The notes: generated by a model not told the origin, from the sequence alone. A DNA stretch of 59,669 nucleotides from Spirochaetales bacterium (GCA_027306915.1 DAHUYW010000023.1:1-59669), one strand, 5' to 3'; positions 7,695 through 21,762 are shown, counted from the first letter of the stretch. Program-made: numbers and translations.

Positions 7695-8055
7695 AAAGGA
7701 CTTTCCCGAACCGGCTGACGGCCTCGCGAATGTAGGCGCTCGCACTGTGGAGATCGACTACATCGACTCTGAATGGACTCTCGAGCGCGACGGAAACAAG
7801 CTGAAGGTACCGATCGGAGTCGACTGCCAGATCAATATCGAAGCTCAAGCTTCTCGCGCGCCCTTCAGCAAGAGAGCCGAAAAGGACTACCTGGCCGAGC
7901 TCGGGATCCACGGCGCGAAACGCCTCCGTGAGGCGTTGCACCTCCGCCCAGGCCGCGCCAATTCGCTCAGATAGCTCCTGTCGAAGCCGCTTGCGTTCCG
8001 CGCGGTTTCTCCGGGCGATCGCCCTGCCCATTGCGGCCAGCTTTACCCGGTCCAT
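7669..8055 (-). CDS. Minimal nucleotidyltransferase (MntA-like antitoxin)
   Basis: 128-residue nucleotidyltransferase with VVLFGSLAEGRARSLSFDID near residues 60-79; spacing between GS and DxD is 11 residues, one more than the usual GSX10DXD. The N-terminus is a basic coiled helix (RAIARRNRAERKRLRQEL). ATG 8055 is chosen because the codons upstream to 8244 are Arg/Ser/Gly-rich, overlap the lipoprotein gene, and because an extended -10 box lies 6 bases upstream. It probably AMPylates or otherwise neutralises the HepT-like protein encoded next. Confidence 0.75.
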   Translation of the reverse strand: MDRVKLAAMGRAIARRNRAERKRLRQELSERIGAAWAEVQRLTEAFRAVDPELGQVVLFGSLAEGRARSLSFDIDLAVDSDRYLQLVSVALESPFRVDVVDLHSASAYIREAVSRFGKVLYDKRQTSV

Positions 8056-8061
8056 ACGTCC

Positions 8062-8070
8062 ATTGTAGCA
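8062..8070 (-). promoter_or_regulatory. Extended -10 promoter of the MNT/HepT-like pair
   Basis: On the minus strand TGCTACAAT (8070-8062) is an extended -10 element; the hexamer TACAAT ends 6 bases before ATG 8055, which predicts a leaderless transcript. No recognisable -35 was found, as expected for extended -10 promoters. Confidence 0.5.
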
Positions 8071-8140
8071 CGTGATAGGCCGCCCCGCGCAGCGTCGACC
8101 ACCGTCACCGCGAGGGCGGCCCGACTGACTGCCCCGCGCC

Positions 8141-9013
8141 CTATCGCCCTTGGCTCCTGCCGCGATTATCGCTCTGGTTGCCCTGATCGCCTTGGTCGCC
8201 CTGCTGGTTGCGCTTGAGCTGATCGCTTGACCCCTGGTCTCCACGGTCCGGCGTCGGTTGCTGCTCGGGCCGCTTGAGCTGTCCGGGCGGCTGCTGCTGC
8301 TCCCGGCCGACCTGTCCCGGCGGGGTTTCCGGCCGCTGGGGCTGGCCGAACTGCTCGCGGCCCTGCTGCGGCTGCTGGGGAACGGGCTGCGGCCTCGGCA
8401 GCTCGCCGGGTGGCACCACGTAGACCGGAGGAGGTCCCGGCTGGCGCTCGACTGAGGAGCCGCCCGGCCGGTAGCCCGGGGCCGGCTGCGCGGGCACGGG
8501 CTGAACCCCCCTGGCGTTCGGGGGCACGACGTAGACCGGCGGCGGCTGCTGGGGCTGCGGCGCCGGGGTCACGATGAAAGGCCGAGCCGGTCCGACGTAG
8601 TTCGGACCCTGGAACGCCACGCCTCGGTTGACCTGGGCGCGGGCAACGTTCGAGTTGTTTCCCTCAACTATGACCCTCCCGGTGACCGTCAGGTTGGCGA
8701 GGAGACAGTTGTTCCCGGTGATGAGAACATCCCCCACGATATAGGTGACGTTGACCCCGCTGCCGTAGATCGTCACGTTGTTCGCCTGAATCACGAGGTT
8801 CCCGACGTACTGGGCGGGTTGGAGCTGAACCGTGACGTTGTTGCCGATGGGAATGGAGTCGGTCGAAAACTGGGTCGCCTGGGGACCTGAAACAACGGGT
8901 CCGGTCGGAACAATCCGGAAGCTCATGCATCCGGTAAGCAGGAAGGCGCCAAGCGCCAAAACACCAAGGGTGATCCTTCCCCTCGGGCGGGCTGTACGGT
9001 GTATCGGTTCCAT
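8141..9013 (-). CDS. Lipoprotein with beta-helix-like core and Pro/Gln-rich tail
   Basis: 290-residue protein with a lipoprotein signal: basic start, hydrophobic LGVLALGAFLLTGC and Cys29 at the lipobox. Residues 50-125 contain short repeats of the type GNNVTVQLQ, ANNVTIYGSG, GNNCLLANL, GNNSNVARA; the GNN turns with alternating hydrophobics are typical of right-handed parallel beta-helices. Residues 140-290 are low-complexity, Pro/Gln-rich, with PPPVYVVPP twice and a GDQGDQGNQ tail. It is likely anchored in an outer or inner membrane with the tail extended. AAGGGGA precedes the ATG as ribosome-binding site. Partners are unknown; flanking genes are toxin-antitoxin pairs. Confidence 0.7.
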   Translation of the reverse strand: MEPIHRTARPRGRITLGVLALGAFLLTGCMSFRIVPTGPVVSGPQATQFSTDSIPIGNNVTVQLQPAQYVGNLVIQANNVTIYGSGVNVTYIVGDVLITGNNCLLANLTVTGRVIVEGNNSNVARAQVNRGVAFQGPNYVGPARPFIVTPAPQPQQPPPVYVVPPNARGVQPVPAQPAPGYRPGGSSVERQPGPPPVYVVPPGELPRPQPVPQQPQQGREQFGQPQRPETPPGQVGREQQQPPGQLKRPEQQPTPDRGDQGSSDQLKRNQQGDQGDQGNQSDNRGRSQGR

Positions 9014-9055
9014 AGGTCCCCTTCTTCCGACAGTGGTTTCGCTTAGAATATCACA

Positions 9056-9424
9056 TTATTCGGCGGCGGATAACCCGGGAAGAGCGGACTGTAGGCCGAA
9101 GACCCACACCGTTTCGGATCGGAGCATGCGGTCGAAGCGCCGCTCGCTCCTTTCAGCTTCCTCCCATTCCGCCAGCGTCAGGACAACCAGGTCGACCGGC
9201 ACAGGAAGCGCAGTGAGGTCCCACTCAATCGGGCGGCGCACGGGCGGCAGCTTCGCTCCGGCAACGACGAGAAGCACGTCGAGATCGCTTCCGACGCCCT
9301 CGCGATTGCGGGCGTAGGAGCCAAAAAAACCGGCTCGGACGAGCTCCGGCCGCTCGGCAGCGGTCTTGATGGCCCAGTCAGCGAGCGATCGCTCAACTTC
9401 GTTCCGAGCCGGCCAGATGAACAC
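9056..9424 (-). CDS. Minimal nucleotidyltransferase (MNT) partner of HEPN protein
   Basis: 122-residue protein from GTG 9424. FFGSYARNREGVGSDLDVLL near residues 30-49 fits GSX10DXD exactly, and VPVDLVVLTLAEWEEAERSE follows as the third strand and helix. The start overlaps the upstream HEPN gene by 32 bases, so translation is probably coupled. The longer ORF reaching 9931 is out-of-frame reading of the HEPN gene and is not real. In MNT/HEPN pairs the MNT protein is the presumed antitoxin. Confidence 0.75.
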   Translation of the reverse strand: MFIWPARNEVERSLADWAIKTAAERPELVRAGFFGSYARNREGVGSDLDVLLVVAGAKLPPVRRPIEWDLTALPVPVDLVVLTLAEWEEAERSERRFDRMLRSETVWVFGLQSALPGLSAAE

Positions 9425-9791
9425 GGACGAACTCAAGGATCTCACCGGCGTAGCGAATGGCCTCCTCGCTTTGGAGCTTCCCGTAGTGATGGAACGGCGC
9501 TCCCTCATCGTGACCGTTTGGACATCGGGCAGGGATATGGAAGGCGTCGAGAACTCTCGCCTTCTCGACGAGCTCGTCCGGAACAGCCATGGGGAGCTCG
9601 GTGAGCAGCCGGGCAACGACGTGGCCCCACGCCTCCTGAAGGTGTTTTTGGTGAAGGGCTTTCGCCGCGAGCTCGGCGGCCTGCTGGGCCGCAAAGCAGG
9701 CCCACTCATGGCGGCCGTCCTGTCGAGAGGCCTGCGCTTGCTCGAGATCGCGGCTTGCCTGCTCGAACCAATCCAGCGACCTGTCTGCCAT
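9393..9791 (-). CDS. HEPN-domain protein
   Basis: 132-residue helical protein of the classic HEPN family (PF05168-like). SLDWFEQASRDLEQA at the N-terminus and EWACFAAQQAAELAAKALH near residues 29-47 are the diagnostic helices, with a conserved HVVARLL helix after them. It is upstream of, and overlaps, an MNT gene, the common order of HEPN/MNT modules. ATG 9791 gives the expected N-terminus; a TTG at 9797 is also possible because GGAG sits directly against the ATG. No clear RX4-6H RNase motif is visible, so toxicity is uncertain. Confidence 0.75.
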   Translation of the reverse strand: MADRSLDWFEQASRDLEQAQASRQDGRHEWACFAAQQAAELAAKALHQKHLQEAWGHVVARLLTELPMAVPDELVEKARVLDAFHIPARCPNGHDEGAPFHHYGKLQSEEAIRYAGEILEFVRVHLAGSERS

Positions 9792-9889
9792 CTCCAAAAC
9801 CAGCCTTGTGCTTCAAGCATACTGCGGCGAGGGCGACACGTCGACCTGGCTCGGTGATTCCCGTTGGACTTTGGCCGCGCGCTTCGCGG

Positions 9890-9918
9890 TTGACTTTTAC
9901 CCAACACCTGTATAGTAT
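9890..9918 (+). promoter_or_regulatory. Promoter of the imuA/imuB-dnaE2 operon
   Basis: TTGACT at 9890-9895 and, 17 bases on, TAGTAT at 9913-9918 (alternative TATAGT at 9911-9916). ATG 9930 lies 11-13 bases downstream, so the leader would be only about 5-7 bases. No known LexA box type could be recognised with certainty. Confidence 0.6.
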
Positions 9919-9929
9919 TTTTGTTTGCC

Positions 9930-10569
9930 ATGCACTCGAATCCCTTCCTGCAGGTCGTCCGCGCAACACGGCTCCGATCGCTCGATCGCCCGCCGGTTTC
10001 GCAGGAGCGCTGGACCTTCCGCTCGCTCGTCGGCTGCTTGAGCGAGCTCTCCGAAGAACGCTCGGAAGGGGCCCTCTCTCTCGCCTGCTCGATCGTCGCC
10101 GAGGCGCAAAAAGCGAACGAGCCGGTCGCATGGATCGCCCCCGGGGCGACTCTCTTCTATCCTGCCGATCTCGCCGAAGGCGGGATCGATGTGGATGCGA
10201 TCGCAATCGTTCGCCTGCCCGGCGCCCGCGCAGCCATCCTCGCCGCCGAGTGGCTGCTTCGCTCGGGCGCCTTCGGCCTCCTCGTCCTCGACCTGGGCTC
10301 GGATCTGCGGGTAACCGACGCGGCGCTCGGCCGGCTCGCCCGGCTCGCCGAGCGGGGAGCAAGCGCCGTGCTCTTCCTCACCCGGAAGGGCGCCGGCGAG
10401 CAATCGATCGGCTCCATGATCTCCCTGCGTGCCGAGGTCCGCTTCGATCCGGCGGGCCGCCGTGCTCCAAGCGCGGAGCCGGACAGCGAAGCATCTCCCG
10501 TAGCCCTCGTCATCCATACGCTCAAGGACAAGCGGGGCGCGCCCGAGGCCGCGGTTCGGAGGCTTCTCG

Positions 10570-10592
<23 letters not shown>
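9930..10592 (+). CDS. imuA: ImuA-like RecA-fold mutasome protein
   Basis: 220-residue protein. It has the shortened RecA-like architecture of ImuA/SulA-type proteins: a degenerate P-loop region around PVAWIAPGATLFYPAD, strand-turn AIVRLPGARAAILAAEWLLRSGAFGLLVLDL, and SAVLFLTRK. In Caulobacter, Mycobacterium (ImuA') and other bacteria, ImuA works with ImuB and DnaE2 in damage-induced translesion synthesis. Its stop lies 23 bases inside the next gene, which encodes both remaining partners, so the full set is one transcription unit. Assignment rests on fold pattern plus context; sequence conservation of ImuA is weak in general. Confidence 0.75.
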
Positions 10593-15798
<5,206 letters not shown>

Positions 15799-15851
15799 CT
15801 GCGAGGCCCACAAGGCCGAACGGATACACCTGTCGCCACGCTGCATGCTCG

Positions 15852-15863
15852 GCCGACGTCGGC
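15852..15863. repeat. 12-bp perfect palindrome between convergent genes
   Basis: GCCGACGTCGGC lies in the 91-base gap between the convergent imuB-dnaE2 and phosphoesterase genes, flanked by CATGC and GCATG. It could be part of a bidirectional transcription terminator, but there is no U-tract on either side. Confidence 0.35.
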
Positions 15864-15889
15864 ATGTGCGCTCACCCGCGCGTCGGAAA

Positions 15890-17752
15890 TCAGCCCTGCA
15901 GGGGCTTGAAGACGATCTGCGCGTCGGACACCCGGATCGGCGCGACGCCCAGGACCCGCGCGAGGTTGTCCACGGGGATCGCGAGCCGGCCGTCGAGCTT
16001 CCGGACAGGACCGCCGAGGTCGAGGCTTCGCCCATCGACCGTCGCCGTGCTCCCCTGATCGGGAACCACCACGATGTGGGTGCCGTAAGTGAACAAGCTC
16101 TCCTCGGGCGTGCGCCGCAGCCGCACATCGAGGCTCTGAGCCAGATCCTCCAGGCTCATGACAAGGAGGCCGTTTTCCTCCTGCGGCGCGGCCTGTGCGA
16201 CGGGCTCGCCGCTCGCAGGATCGAGGAAGAGCGGCGCGTTTTCATGGCCCGGACGGAAATCGAAGAGGTTGTTCAGCTCCCCGGCCGCAACATCCGTCGA
16301 TTGGTCGCCCAGTCGGCCGAGCCTCCAGTTGCCTTCAATGAATCGGATGATGGACGACTGGTCGGAGACGCTGTGCGCCACAAGGTTCCGCTTGGCCCAC
16401 GGCGACACGACGAGCAGCGGAAGGCGCGGTCCATAGCCCGCGCGGTCCAGGTAGATCCCCGGCGCCGGCGCGCCCGCATTGCCCGCACCCTCGAGTGCAT
16501 CTTCCTTCGGATCATTGGAGGCGGTGACGATGGGTCCCATCACGTGATCGTACCAGCCGTCGGAATCGTCCCAAGAGATGAAGACCGCGGTGCTCTTCCA
16601 CTCAGGCGACTTCTGGAGACGGTTCAGGGTGTCGACCAGCCAGGCCTGCTCGTCGATCGGGTCCGAGTAGCCCGCGTGGCCGTCCTCGTATCCCGGAGCC
16701 TTCAGAAAGGCGACGTTCGGAAGGTTTCCTGCGTCGACCGCGCGCCAGAAATCGCTCATCCCGTACTGGTGATTTGCCTGGTCGCTGCGGCCGATCATCG
16801 CGACCGAGGTGGGGGGCAGATGGCTCGGATTTGCGGTCTGCCGGTAGTACTGGAACGGCTCATGGTGCGGAATGTAGTCGGCTACCTCTTTGCCTCCCAC
16901 GTTCCGGTGCTTTCCGGCGCTGCGGAAGCCCCCTTCGAACCAACCCCAGCGGAGGTTGCGTGCATCGAGGAGGTCGCCGATGTTTTTTCCCCTCATGCGA
17001 ATCGTCGCTCCCATAGAGGTCATGTCATAATAGGGATCGACGTCGCTGAAGAGGGTTCCGTTGCCGTTGAGCGCCCACGCCGGATAACCCTTCTCGCCCG
17101 GCTTGAGAGGCGTGTTGGCCACGGTCTCGTTCGCGCTGTAGGCGGAGGCTCCGTGCGTCTGCCCGGCGATGAGATTGAGCGCCCCCGGACTCGAGGGGCC
17201 GAAGGTCGTACCGAAGGAGTTGTCGCTCATGGCGAAGTGCTGGGCGTAGTTCCAGAGCGCGGTGACCGTGTTCCCGTCGTAGTAGTCCATGACGATTGTG
17301 TTGTTGCGTCCCGTGTTCTTCACGAACTTGTCCATGAGCCCGCCGTCGAACGCTCTCTGCTCCGCGGTGTATCCGTGGTCCATGTCGGCGGTCATCGCCT
17401 CGCTTCTGTCGAGGCGCTTCGGGTCGGCGCCGTTCGGATTGTGCTCGAGAAGCTCTACGGTAAGTCCGTTCACCGCGGGTGTACCGGGAGCAGCATAGAA
17501 CGGGGGCTCGTTCGCCGGATTCGTCGCCCTCGGGTAGGTGGCGAAGTAGTGGTCGAACGAGACGTTCTCGTCGAATATGACCACGACATGGTCGATCGGG
17601 GTGACAGCCCCCGACGAGCTCGCCTCCGCAGGCGGCTGACCGCCGGTCGCCGGCCGCGGCCTCTCCTTCTGGCCGCCCGCCCATGCCGAGGCTGCACCGA
17701 CCAGCAGCGCCAGAACCGCACATAGGGTAAGGAAACGGTTGCGCACATTCAT
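15890..17752 (-). CDS. Secreted phosphoesterase (acid phosphatase/phospholipase C superfamily) with C-terminal stalk-like domain
   Basis: 620-residue exported enzyme. The signal peptide is NRFLTLCAVLALLVGAASAWA. The alkaline-phosphatase-fold phosphoesterase domain (PF04185 type) begins with HVVVIFDENVSFDHYF, followed by TADMDHGYTAEQRAFDGG and NTIVMDYYDGNTVTALWNYA, SDNSFGTTFGPSSPG, FISWDDSDGWYDHV, and LPLLVVSPWAK; these carry the metal-binding acids, Thr/Asn and histidines of the family. The last 75 residues (TATVDGRSLDLGGPVRKLDG and following) resemble a copper amine oxidase N-domain-like stalk, unusual on this enzyme. Substrate may be phospholipid or phosphomonoester. ATG 17752 starts the signal peptide, with GAGGAG upstream; the in-frame extension to 18160 overlaps the divergent gene and is rejected. 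Confidence 0.85.
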   Translation of the reverse strand: MNVRNRFLTLCAVLALLVGAASAWAGGQKERPRPATGGQPPAEASSSGAVTPIDHVVVIFDENVSFDHYFATYPRATNPANEPPFYAAPGTPAVNGLTVELLEHNPNGADPKRLDRSEAMTADMDHGYTAEQRAFDGGLMDKFVKNTGRNNTIVMDYYDGNTVTALWNYAQHFAMSDNSFGTTFGPSSPGALNLIAGQTHGASAYSANETVANTPLKPGEKGYPAWALNGNGTLFSDVDPYYDMTSMGATIRMRGKNIGDLLDARNLRWGWFEGGFRSAGKHRNVGGKEVADYIPHHEPFQYYRQTANPSHLPPTSVAMIGRSDQANHQYGMSDFWRAVDAGNLPNVAFLKAPGYEDGHAGYSDPIDEQAWLVDTLNRLQKSPEWKSTAVFISWDDSDGWYDHVMGPIVTASNDPKEDALEGAGNAGAPAPGIYLDRAGYGPRLPLLVVSPWAKRNLVAHSVSDQSSIIRFIEGNWRLGRLGDQSTDVAAGELNNLFDFRPGHENAPLFLDPASGEPVAQAAPQEENGLLVMSLEDLAQSLDVRLRRTPEESLFTYGTHIVVVPDQGSTATVDGRSLDLGGPVRKLDGRLAIPVDNLARVLGVAPIRVSDAQIVFKPLQG

Positions 17753-17875
17753 CTTCCGCATCTCCTCTAGGAGCTCCCAGTGTGCCGCAGAAGAATGAGA
17801 CGACCGTTTTGATTTGGTTAGACTGTTGTAGCCTCTCCGGCGCGTGCGCCGTCGCCTCGGTCGCCTGCCCAACTC

Positions 17876-17904
17876 TTGTCGCGATGAGAAGAGACCGCTA
17901 TTCT
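17876..17904 (+). promoter_or_regulatory. Promoter of GHKL ATPase gene, leaderless arrangement
   Basis: TTGTCG (17876-17881), 17-base spacer, TATTCT (17899-17904), then 7 bases to GTG 17912. Predicted transcription start is at the start codon. No Shine-Dalgarno sequence is present. Confidence 0.5.
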
Positions 17905-17911
17905 GCAGAAG

Positions 17912-19726
17912 GTGGCAAGACGAGCGCCGGCGGGCAAGAATTCCGGGACCCTTCGCATAGGCGATCACTGGAATGCGATACGTATCATTGCGCTTTCTCA
18001 AAGCAATCCGTTGAAGGCGATCGCGGAGTTTGTCGAGAACTCGATCGACGCGAAGGCAAGCGATGTTCTCATAGTTCGCGGGAAGCAGAACGGCAGACAG
18101 TATTTGAAGGTCATCGATGACGGCGAGGGTATAGCCGACTTTCGCTACGTCGCGACACACATCGGCGATTCGATCAAGCGAAAGCTCAAGGCAGCCGGAT
18201 CCTCCGGAATCCAGGGGGAGTTTGGGATCGGACTTTTAAGCTTCTGGACGGTTGGCGAGGAGCTCACGCTCCAGTCGGTCGGTCCAGACGGACAGGAACG
18301 CCGCATGAGGCTCGTAAAGGACAATCCCGGCTTTGCGGTGAAAGAGACTCCCTCTCTGGTCGAGCGACGCGGAACGGAATTGACCATCCAACCGCTCCTG
18401 CCTGGTATCCGTATGCTTGGCGGCGACAAGATTCAGGCGTACTTGGCGAGCGAGCTGCGCGACCGCATCACGAGAAGCGGCGTCCGTATCCGTATCCTCG
18501 ACCGCACCGCTCGCAAGCAATACGAGGTCGAGCCGCGAAAGTTCCACGGGCGGCTCCTTCACCAGCTTCCCGAGGTCCGAAATCCGTCCGGCGACATCTA
18601 TTTTGAGCTCTACCTTGGCGAGCCCTCGCCGAACAACACGGTAGGACTCTACAAACAGGGCACGCGAGTCGTAGCCGACATCGCCGATCTCGGAGGCTTC
18701 GATCATCCCCCCTGGACCTCCGGCTATTTGGAGGGGATCGTCGATGCTGGGTTCATCCAGCTCACGCCGGGCACGCGTGCAGGGGTGATCTTCGACGAGG
18801 CGCTTCACTCCCTTGCCGAGTCGCTCCGGCCGCTCGAGGAGGCCGTCGCTCAGGTCATCGATGAGCAAAAGCGTGCCGAAGAGGAGGAGGCGAGCCGCTC
18901 GATTCTTCGCAAAGTCACGAAGGCCCTTCGCGAGGCCTTTCTCATGCTTCCGCGGGAAGAATACGGTTGGCTGGATGCGAGACAGCACGCCTCGGGCGGA
19001 GCTCGCGAGGCGGACGGCGGCGGCGCTTCTTCTCGTGCGGGCGATGGGGCTGGCGGGGAATCACCGGAGGAAGCCGGGATCGGGACGGTGGAGCCGGCGG
19101 TGGGCGAGGAGGGACAGCGGAGCTTCTTTGAGTATCCCGGCCCTCTCTTTCGCGTCCTAGTCAGTCCGCGCTCGTCGATGGTGCTCGTGGACAAAAGGGC
19201 GAAGCTCCACGCCATGGCGCGCGACAAGTCCAAGCGAGCCATCGATTCAGGGGTCGACTTTACCTGGCGGGTCATCGAAGGCGCGGGCAGAATAGAGCCG
19301 GCGGACGGCGAGTTTGTCGAGTACCTTTCGCCCTCGGAACCGGAGGTAGCGATCGTTGAGGTGTCTGGCCGCCAGGGCGAGATCCTGCTCGCCGCACAGG
19401 CAACGATTACCGTCGCCGCGGAGTTGGTTCCGCGCGGGATCGGAGAGGAGATCGCCTTCAAGGGCGGCCTTCCCGGCTACACCTTCCGGCGCGCACCCGG
19501 GGAGCACTGGCGCTCTCGGTACGACCTCGAACAATCGCTCATCGTCATCAACAACGCGCACGCGGATTTCATCTTCGCTTCCCGGCAGGAGACGACGAAG
19601 CTGCGCTACATTGCACGCTTGTACACGAAGGAGATCGTCCTTGCGAACTTTCCAGGAGCTTCGAAAGAGGAGCTTCTCGAGCGGATGGTCGAGCTGACCC
19701 TCTACGTGGAAGACAACCTGCGATAG
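17912..19726 (+). CDS. GHKL-family ATPase of unknown function (Hsp90/MORC-like ATP-binding fold)
   Basis: 604 residues. The N-terminal domain has all Bergerat-fold motifs: N-box AIAEFVENSIDAKA (residues 36-49), G1 box VIDDGEGIADF (67-77), and G2 box GIQGEFGIGLLSFW (99-112), arranged as in Hsp90, MutL and MORC proteins. A transducer-like region follows to about 310, then a Glu-rich helix, a low-complexity Gly/Ala/Glu linker (365-400) and a C-terminal domain of about 200 residues with beta-rich segments (VDFTWRVIEGAGRIEPADG) that I do not recognise. It is not MutL or Hsp90 by length and C-terminus. No partner gene is adjacent; neighbours point away or toward it. The GTG start is supported by the promoter position. 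Confidence 0.7.
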   Translation: MARRAPAGKNSGTLRIGDHWNAIRIIALSQSNPLKAIAEFVENSIDAKASDVLIVRGKQNGRQYLKVIDDGEGIADFRYVATHIGDSIKRKLKAAGSSGIQGEFGIGLLSFWTVGEELTLQSVGPDGQERRMRLVKDNPGFAVKETPSLVERRGTELTIQPLLPGIRMLGGDKIQAYLASELRDRITRSGVRIRILDRTARKQYEVEPRKFHGRLLHQLPEVRNPSGDIYFELYLGEPSPNNTVGLYKQGTRVVADIADLGGFDHPPWTSGYLEGIVDAGFIQLTPGTRAGVIFDEALHSLAESLRPLEEAVAQVIDEQKRAEEEEASRSILRKVTKALREAFLMLPREEYGWLDARQHASGGAREADGGGASSRAGDGAGGESPEEAGIGTVEPAVGEEGQRSFFEYPGPLFRVLVSPRSSMVLVDKRAKLHAMARDKSKRAIDSGVDFTWRVIEGAGRIEPADGEFVEYLSPSEPEVAIVEVSGRQGEILLAAQATITVAAELVPRGIGEEIAFKGGLPGYTFRRAPGEHWRSRYDLEQSLIVINNAHADFIFASRQETTKLRYIARLYTKEIVLANFPGASKEELLERMVELTLYVEDNLR

Positions 19727-19748
19727 GCTCGCGCTCTCTTACCTGCCC

Positions 19749-20558
19749 TCAGGGCGATCTTCGGGCCGCGGCCGTGAGCTCCGGGAACATCCATGCAAGG
19801 ACGGTTTGGATGCGCAGGTCCCAGTAGTCCCAGGTGTGCGCATAACCGGGGTCCGACTGCCAGGTCGCCGGAAGCCCGTGCGCCGCAAGGTGATCGCGGA
19901 AGCGGATGTTCTCCTCGAAGAGGAAGTCGTCCTCGCCGCAACACTGGTGGAGGCGGGGCAGCTCCCCTCCCTCGCGTGCGCGATTTCTCACGAGAAAAAA
20001 CAGGTCGTCGCGGGTGCCTGCAACCCCCGGCTGGGGGCCGAAGATATTGACGAAATCCCTGTGGAAGTCTTCCTGCGGATCCTCCGCCCGCCGGGCCACG
20101 TCGACGGCTCCCGAGAGACTTGCTGCGGCGCAGTAGCGCTCCGGATAGGTCAGCGCGAGCTTGAAGGCTCCGTAGCCACCCATCGAAAGGCCCGCGACGT
20201 AGGTATCCCCACGGCGGTCCGAGAGAGGGAAAAAGGAGCGGGCAATCTTCGGAAGCTCCTCCGCCACGAAGGTTTCGTATGCGCCGCCGGAGGCCATATC
20301 GGTGTAGAAGCTCCGGTGCACCGAAGGCATGACGACCGCGATCCCGAGCGGAGCGACGTAGCGCTCGATCGAGGTCCGGCGCACCCAAATTGTGTCGTCG
20401 TCACTTAAGCCGTGGAGCAGATAGAGTGTCTTGTGCCTGCCTGCGCTTGCGGCGTTGACCTGCCCGATCTGAGTCTGGGTCCTCTGGGGCAGGATCACCG
20501 TCATGGAGGTCGACAGCTCAAGCGACTCGGAATAGAAGTCGCAGCGGAGCAGCGCCAT
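19749..20558 (-). CDS. Esterase D/tributyrin esterase family hydrolase
   Basis: 269-residue alpha/beta hydrolase of the putative esterase family (EstA, FrmB-like). Hallmarks are [18 protein letters not shown] near residues 45-62, nucleophile elbow [14 protein letters not shown], and the catalytic histidine in [10 protein letters not shown]; the acid is likely in [11 protein letters not shown]. It would hydrolyse short acyl esters, perhaps S-formylglutathione or acetylated saccharides. It starts 20 bases after metK and shares its strand, so it may be the last gene of the ahcY-metK transcription unit. It is convergent with the GHKL gene with only 22 bases between stops. Confidence 0.85.
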   Translation of the reverse strand: MALLRCDFYSESLELSTSMTVILPQRTQTQIGQVNAASAGRHKTLYLLHGLSDDDTIWVRRTSIERYVAPLGIAVVMPSVHRSFYTDMASGGAYETFVAEELPKIARSFFPLSDRRGDTYVAGLSMGGYGAFKLALTYPERYCAAASLSGAVDVARRAEDPQEDFHRDFVNIFGPQPGVAGTRDDLFFLVRNRAREGGELPRLHQCCGEDDFLFEENIRFRDHLAAHGLPATWQSDPGYAHTWDYWDLRIQTVLAWMFPELTAAARRSP

Positions 20559-20578
20559 ACATCCCTCGCGCGCCGGCT

Positions 20579-21748
20579 CTATCCGACGGCGCGCTGCAGC
20601 TCGGCGACCTTATCGGTGCGCTCCCACGTGAATCCCTCGCGCCCGAAATGGCCGTAGTTCGCGGTGCGCTGGTAGATCGGCTTCTTCAGGTCGAGCGTGC
20701 GCACGATTCCCGCCGGCGAAAGATCGAAGACCTTCTGCACCGCCTGCTCGATGCGCGCCTCGGGGGTCTTCGCGCTGCCAAAGGCGTCGACGGTCACGGA
20801 GATAGGGAACGGGACCCCGATGGCGTAGGCGAGCTCGATCTCGCAGCGGTCGCACAGCCCGGCAGCCACGATGTTCTTCGCCACGTAGCGCGCCATGTAG
20901 GCCGCAGACCGATCGACCTTGCTCGGGTCCTTCCCGCTGAAGGCGCCGCCGCCGTGGCGGCCCATGCCGCCGTAGCTGTCGACGATGATCTTCCTGCCGG
21001 TAAGGCCGCTGTCTCCCTGGGGGCCGCCGATGACGAAGCGCCCGGTCGGATTGATGAAGCACTTCGTGGCGTTGTCGAAGAGCCCCGTCGGCCCCATCAC
21101 CGGCGCGATGATCATCTTGATGATCCGCTGGGCGAGCTCGTCGTGGGCGATCTCCTCGCCGTGCTGATGGCTCACCACGATCGTGTGGATGTGCCGGGGC
21201 TTCCCGTTCTCGTACTCCACGGTAACCTGGCTCTTCGAGTCGGGACGCAGGAAGGGCATCTCGCCGTTCTTGCGCGCTTCGGAGGCTCGCAGGAGAAGCT
21301 TGTGGGCGAACATGATGGGCGCGGGCATGAGCTCCGGGGTCTCGCGGCACGCGAAGCCGAACATCATGCCCTGGTCCCCCGCCCCCTGCTGCCCCTCGAA
21401 CTCCGGGAGGCCGTGGCCCGACACCCCCTGATCGATGTCGGGCGATTGGGCGTGCACGGCGCTCAAGACCGCCATCGAGTGGTAGTCAAGACCGTACTCC
21501 GGGCGGTCGTAGCCGATGCGCTGCGCAACCCCCCGGGCGACCTCTTGGAAATCGACGTAGGTTTTCGTCGTGATCTCGCCTCCAACCAGCACCATTCCCG
21601 TCGAGGTGAAGGTTTCGCAGGCGACGTGAGACTCGGGGTCGTCCTTCAGGCAGGCGTCGAGCACCGCATCGGAGATCTGATCGCAGATCTTGTCCGGATG
21701 TCCCTCGCCGACGGACTCGGAAGTAAACAGATAGGATCGGTTTTCCAT
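20579..21748 (-). CDS. metK: S-adenosylmethionine synthetase
   Basis: 389-residue MetK, normal length, making SAM from methionine and ATP. N-terminal [15 protein letters not shown] with the ATP-phosphate-binding histidine, [13 protein letters not shown], the flexible loop, and [18 protein letters not shown] are all present. ATG 21748 is preceded by GAGGAA at good distance. It is downstream of ahcY in the same direction, placing SAM synthesis and S-adenosylhomocysteine removal in one unit. A nested hairpin occupies the gap between them. Confidence 0.97.
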   Translation of the reverse strand: MENRSYLFTSESVGEGHPDKICDQISDAVLDACLKDDPESHVACETFTSTGMVLVGGEITTKTYVDFQEVARGVAQRIGYDRPEYGLDYHSMAVLSAVHAQSPDIDQGVSGHGLPEFEGQQGAGDQGMMFGFACRETPELMPAPIMFAHKLLLRASEARKNGEMPFLRPDSKSQVTVEYENGKPRHIHTIVVSHQHGEEIAHDELAQRIIKMIIAPVMGPTGLFDNATKCFINPTGRFVIGGPQGDSGLTGRKIIVDSYGGMGRHGGGAFSGKDPSKVDRSAAYMARYVAKNIVAAGLCDRCEIELAYAIGVPFPISVTVDAFGSAKTPEARIEQAVQKVFDLSPAGIVRTLDLKKPIYQRTANYGHFGREGFTWERTDKVAELQRAVG

Positions 21749-21762
21749 GGTGTTTCCTCATG

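Noticed and set aside
9840..9930. LexA/SOS box upstream of imuA
   Set aside because: Expected from function, but no match to the gamma-proteobacterial, Gram-positive, alpha-proteobacterial or Leptospira motifs could be defended by eye. CCTGTATAG is only half a site.
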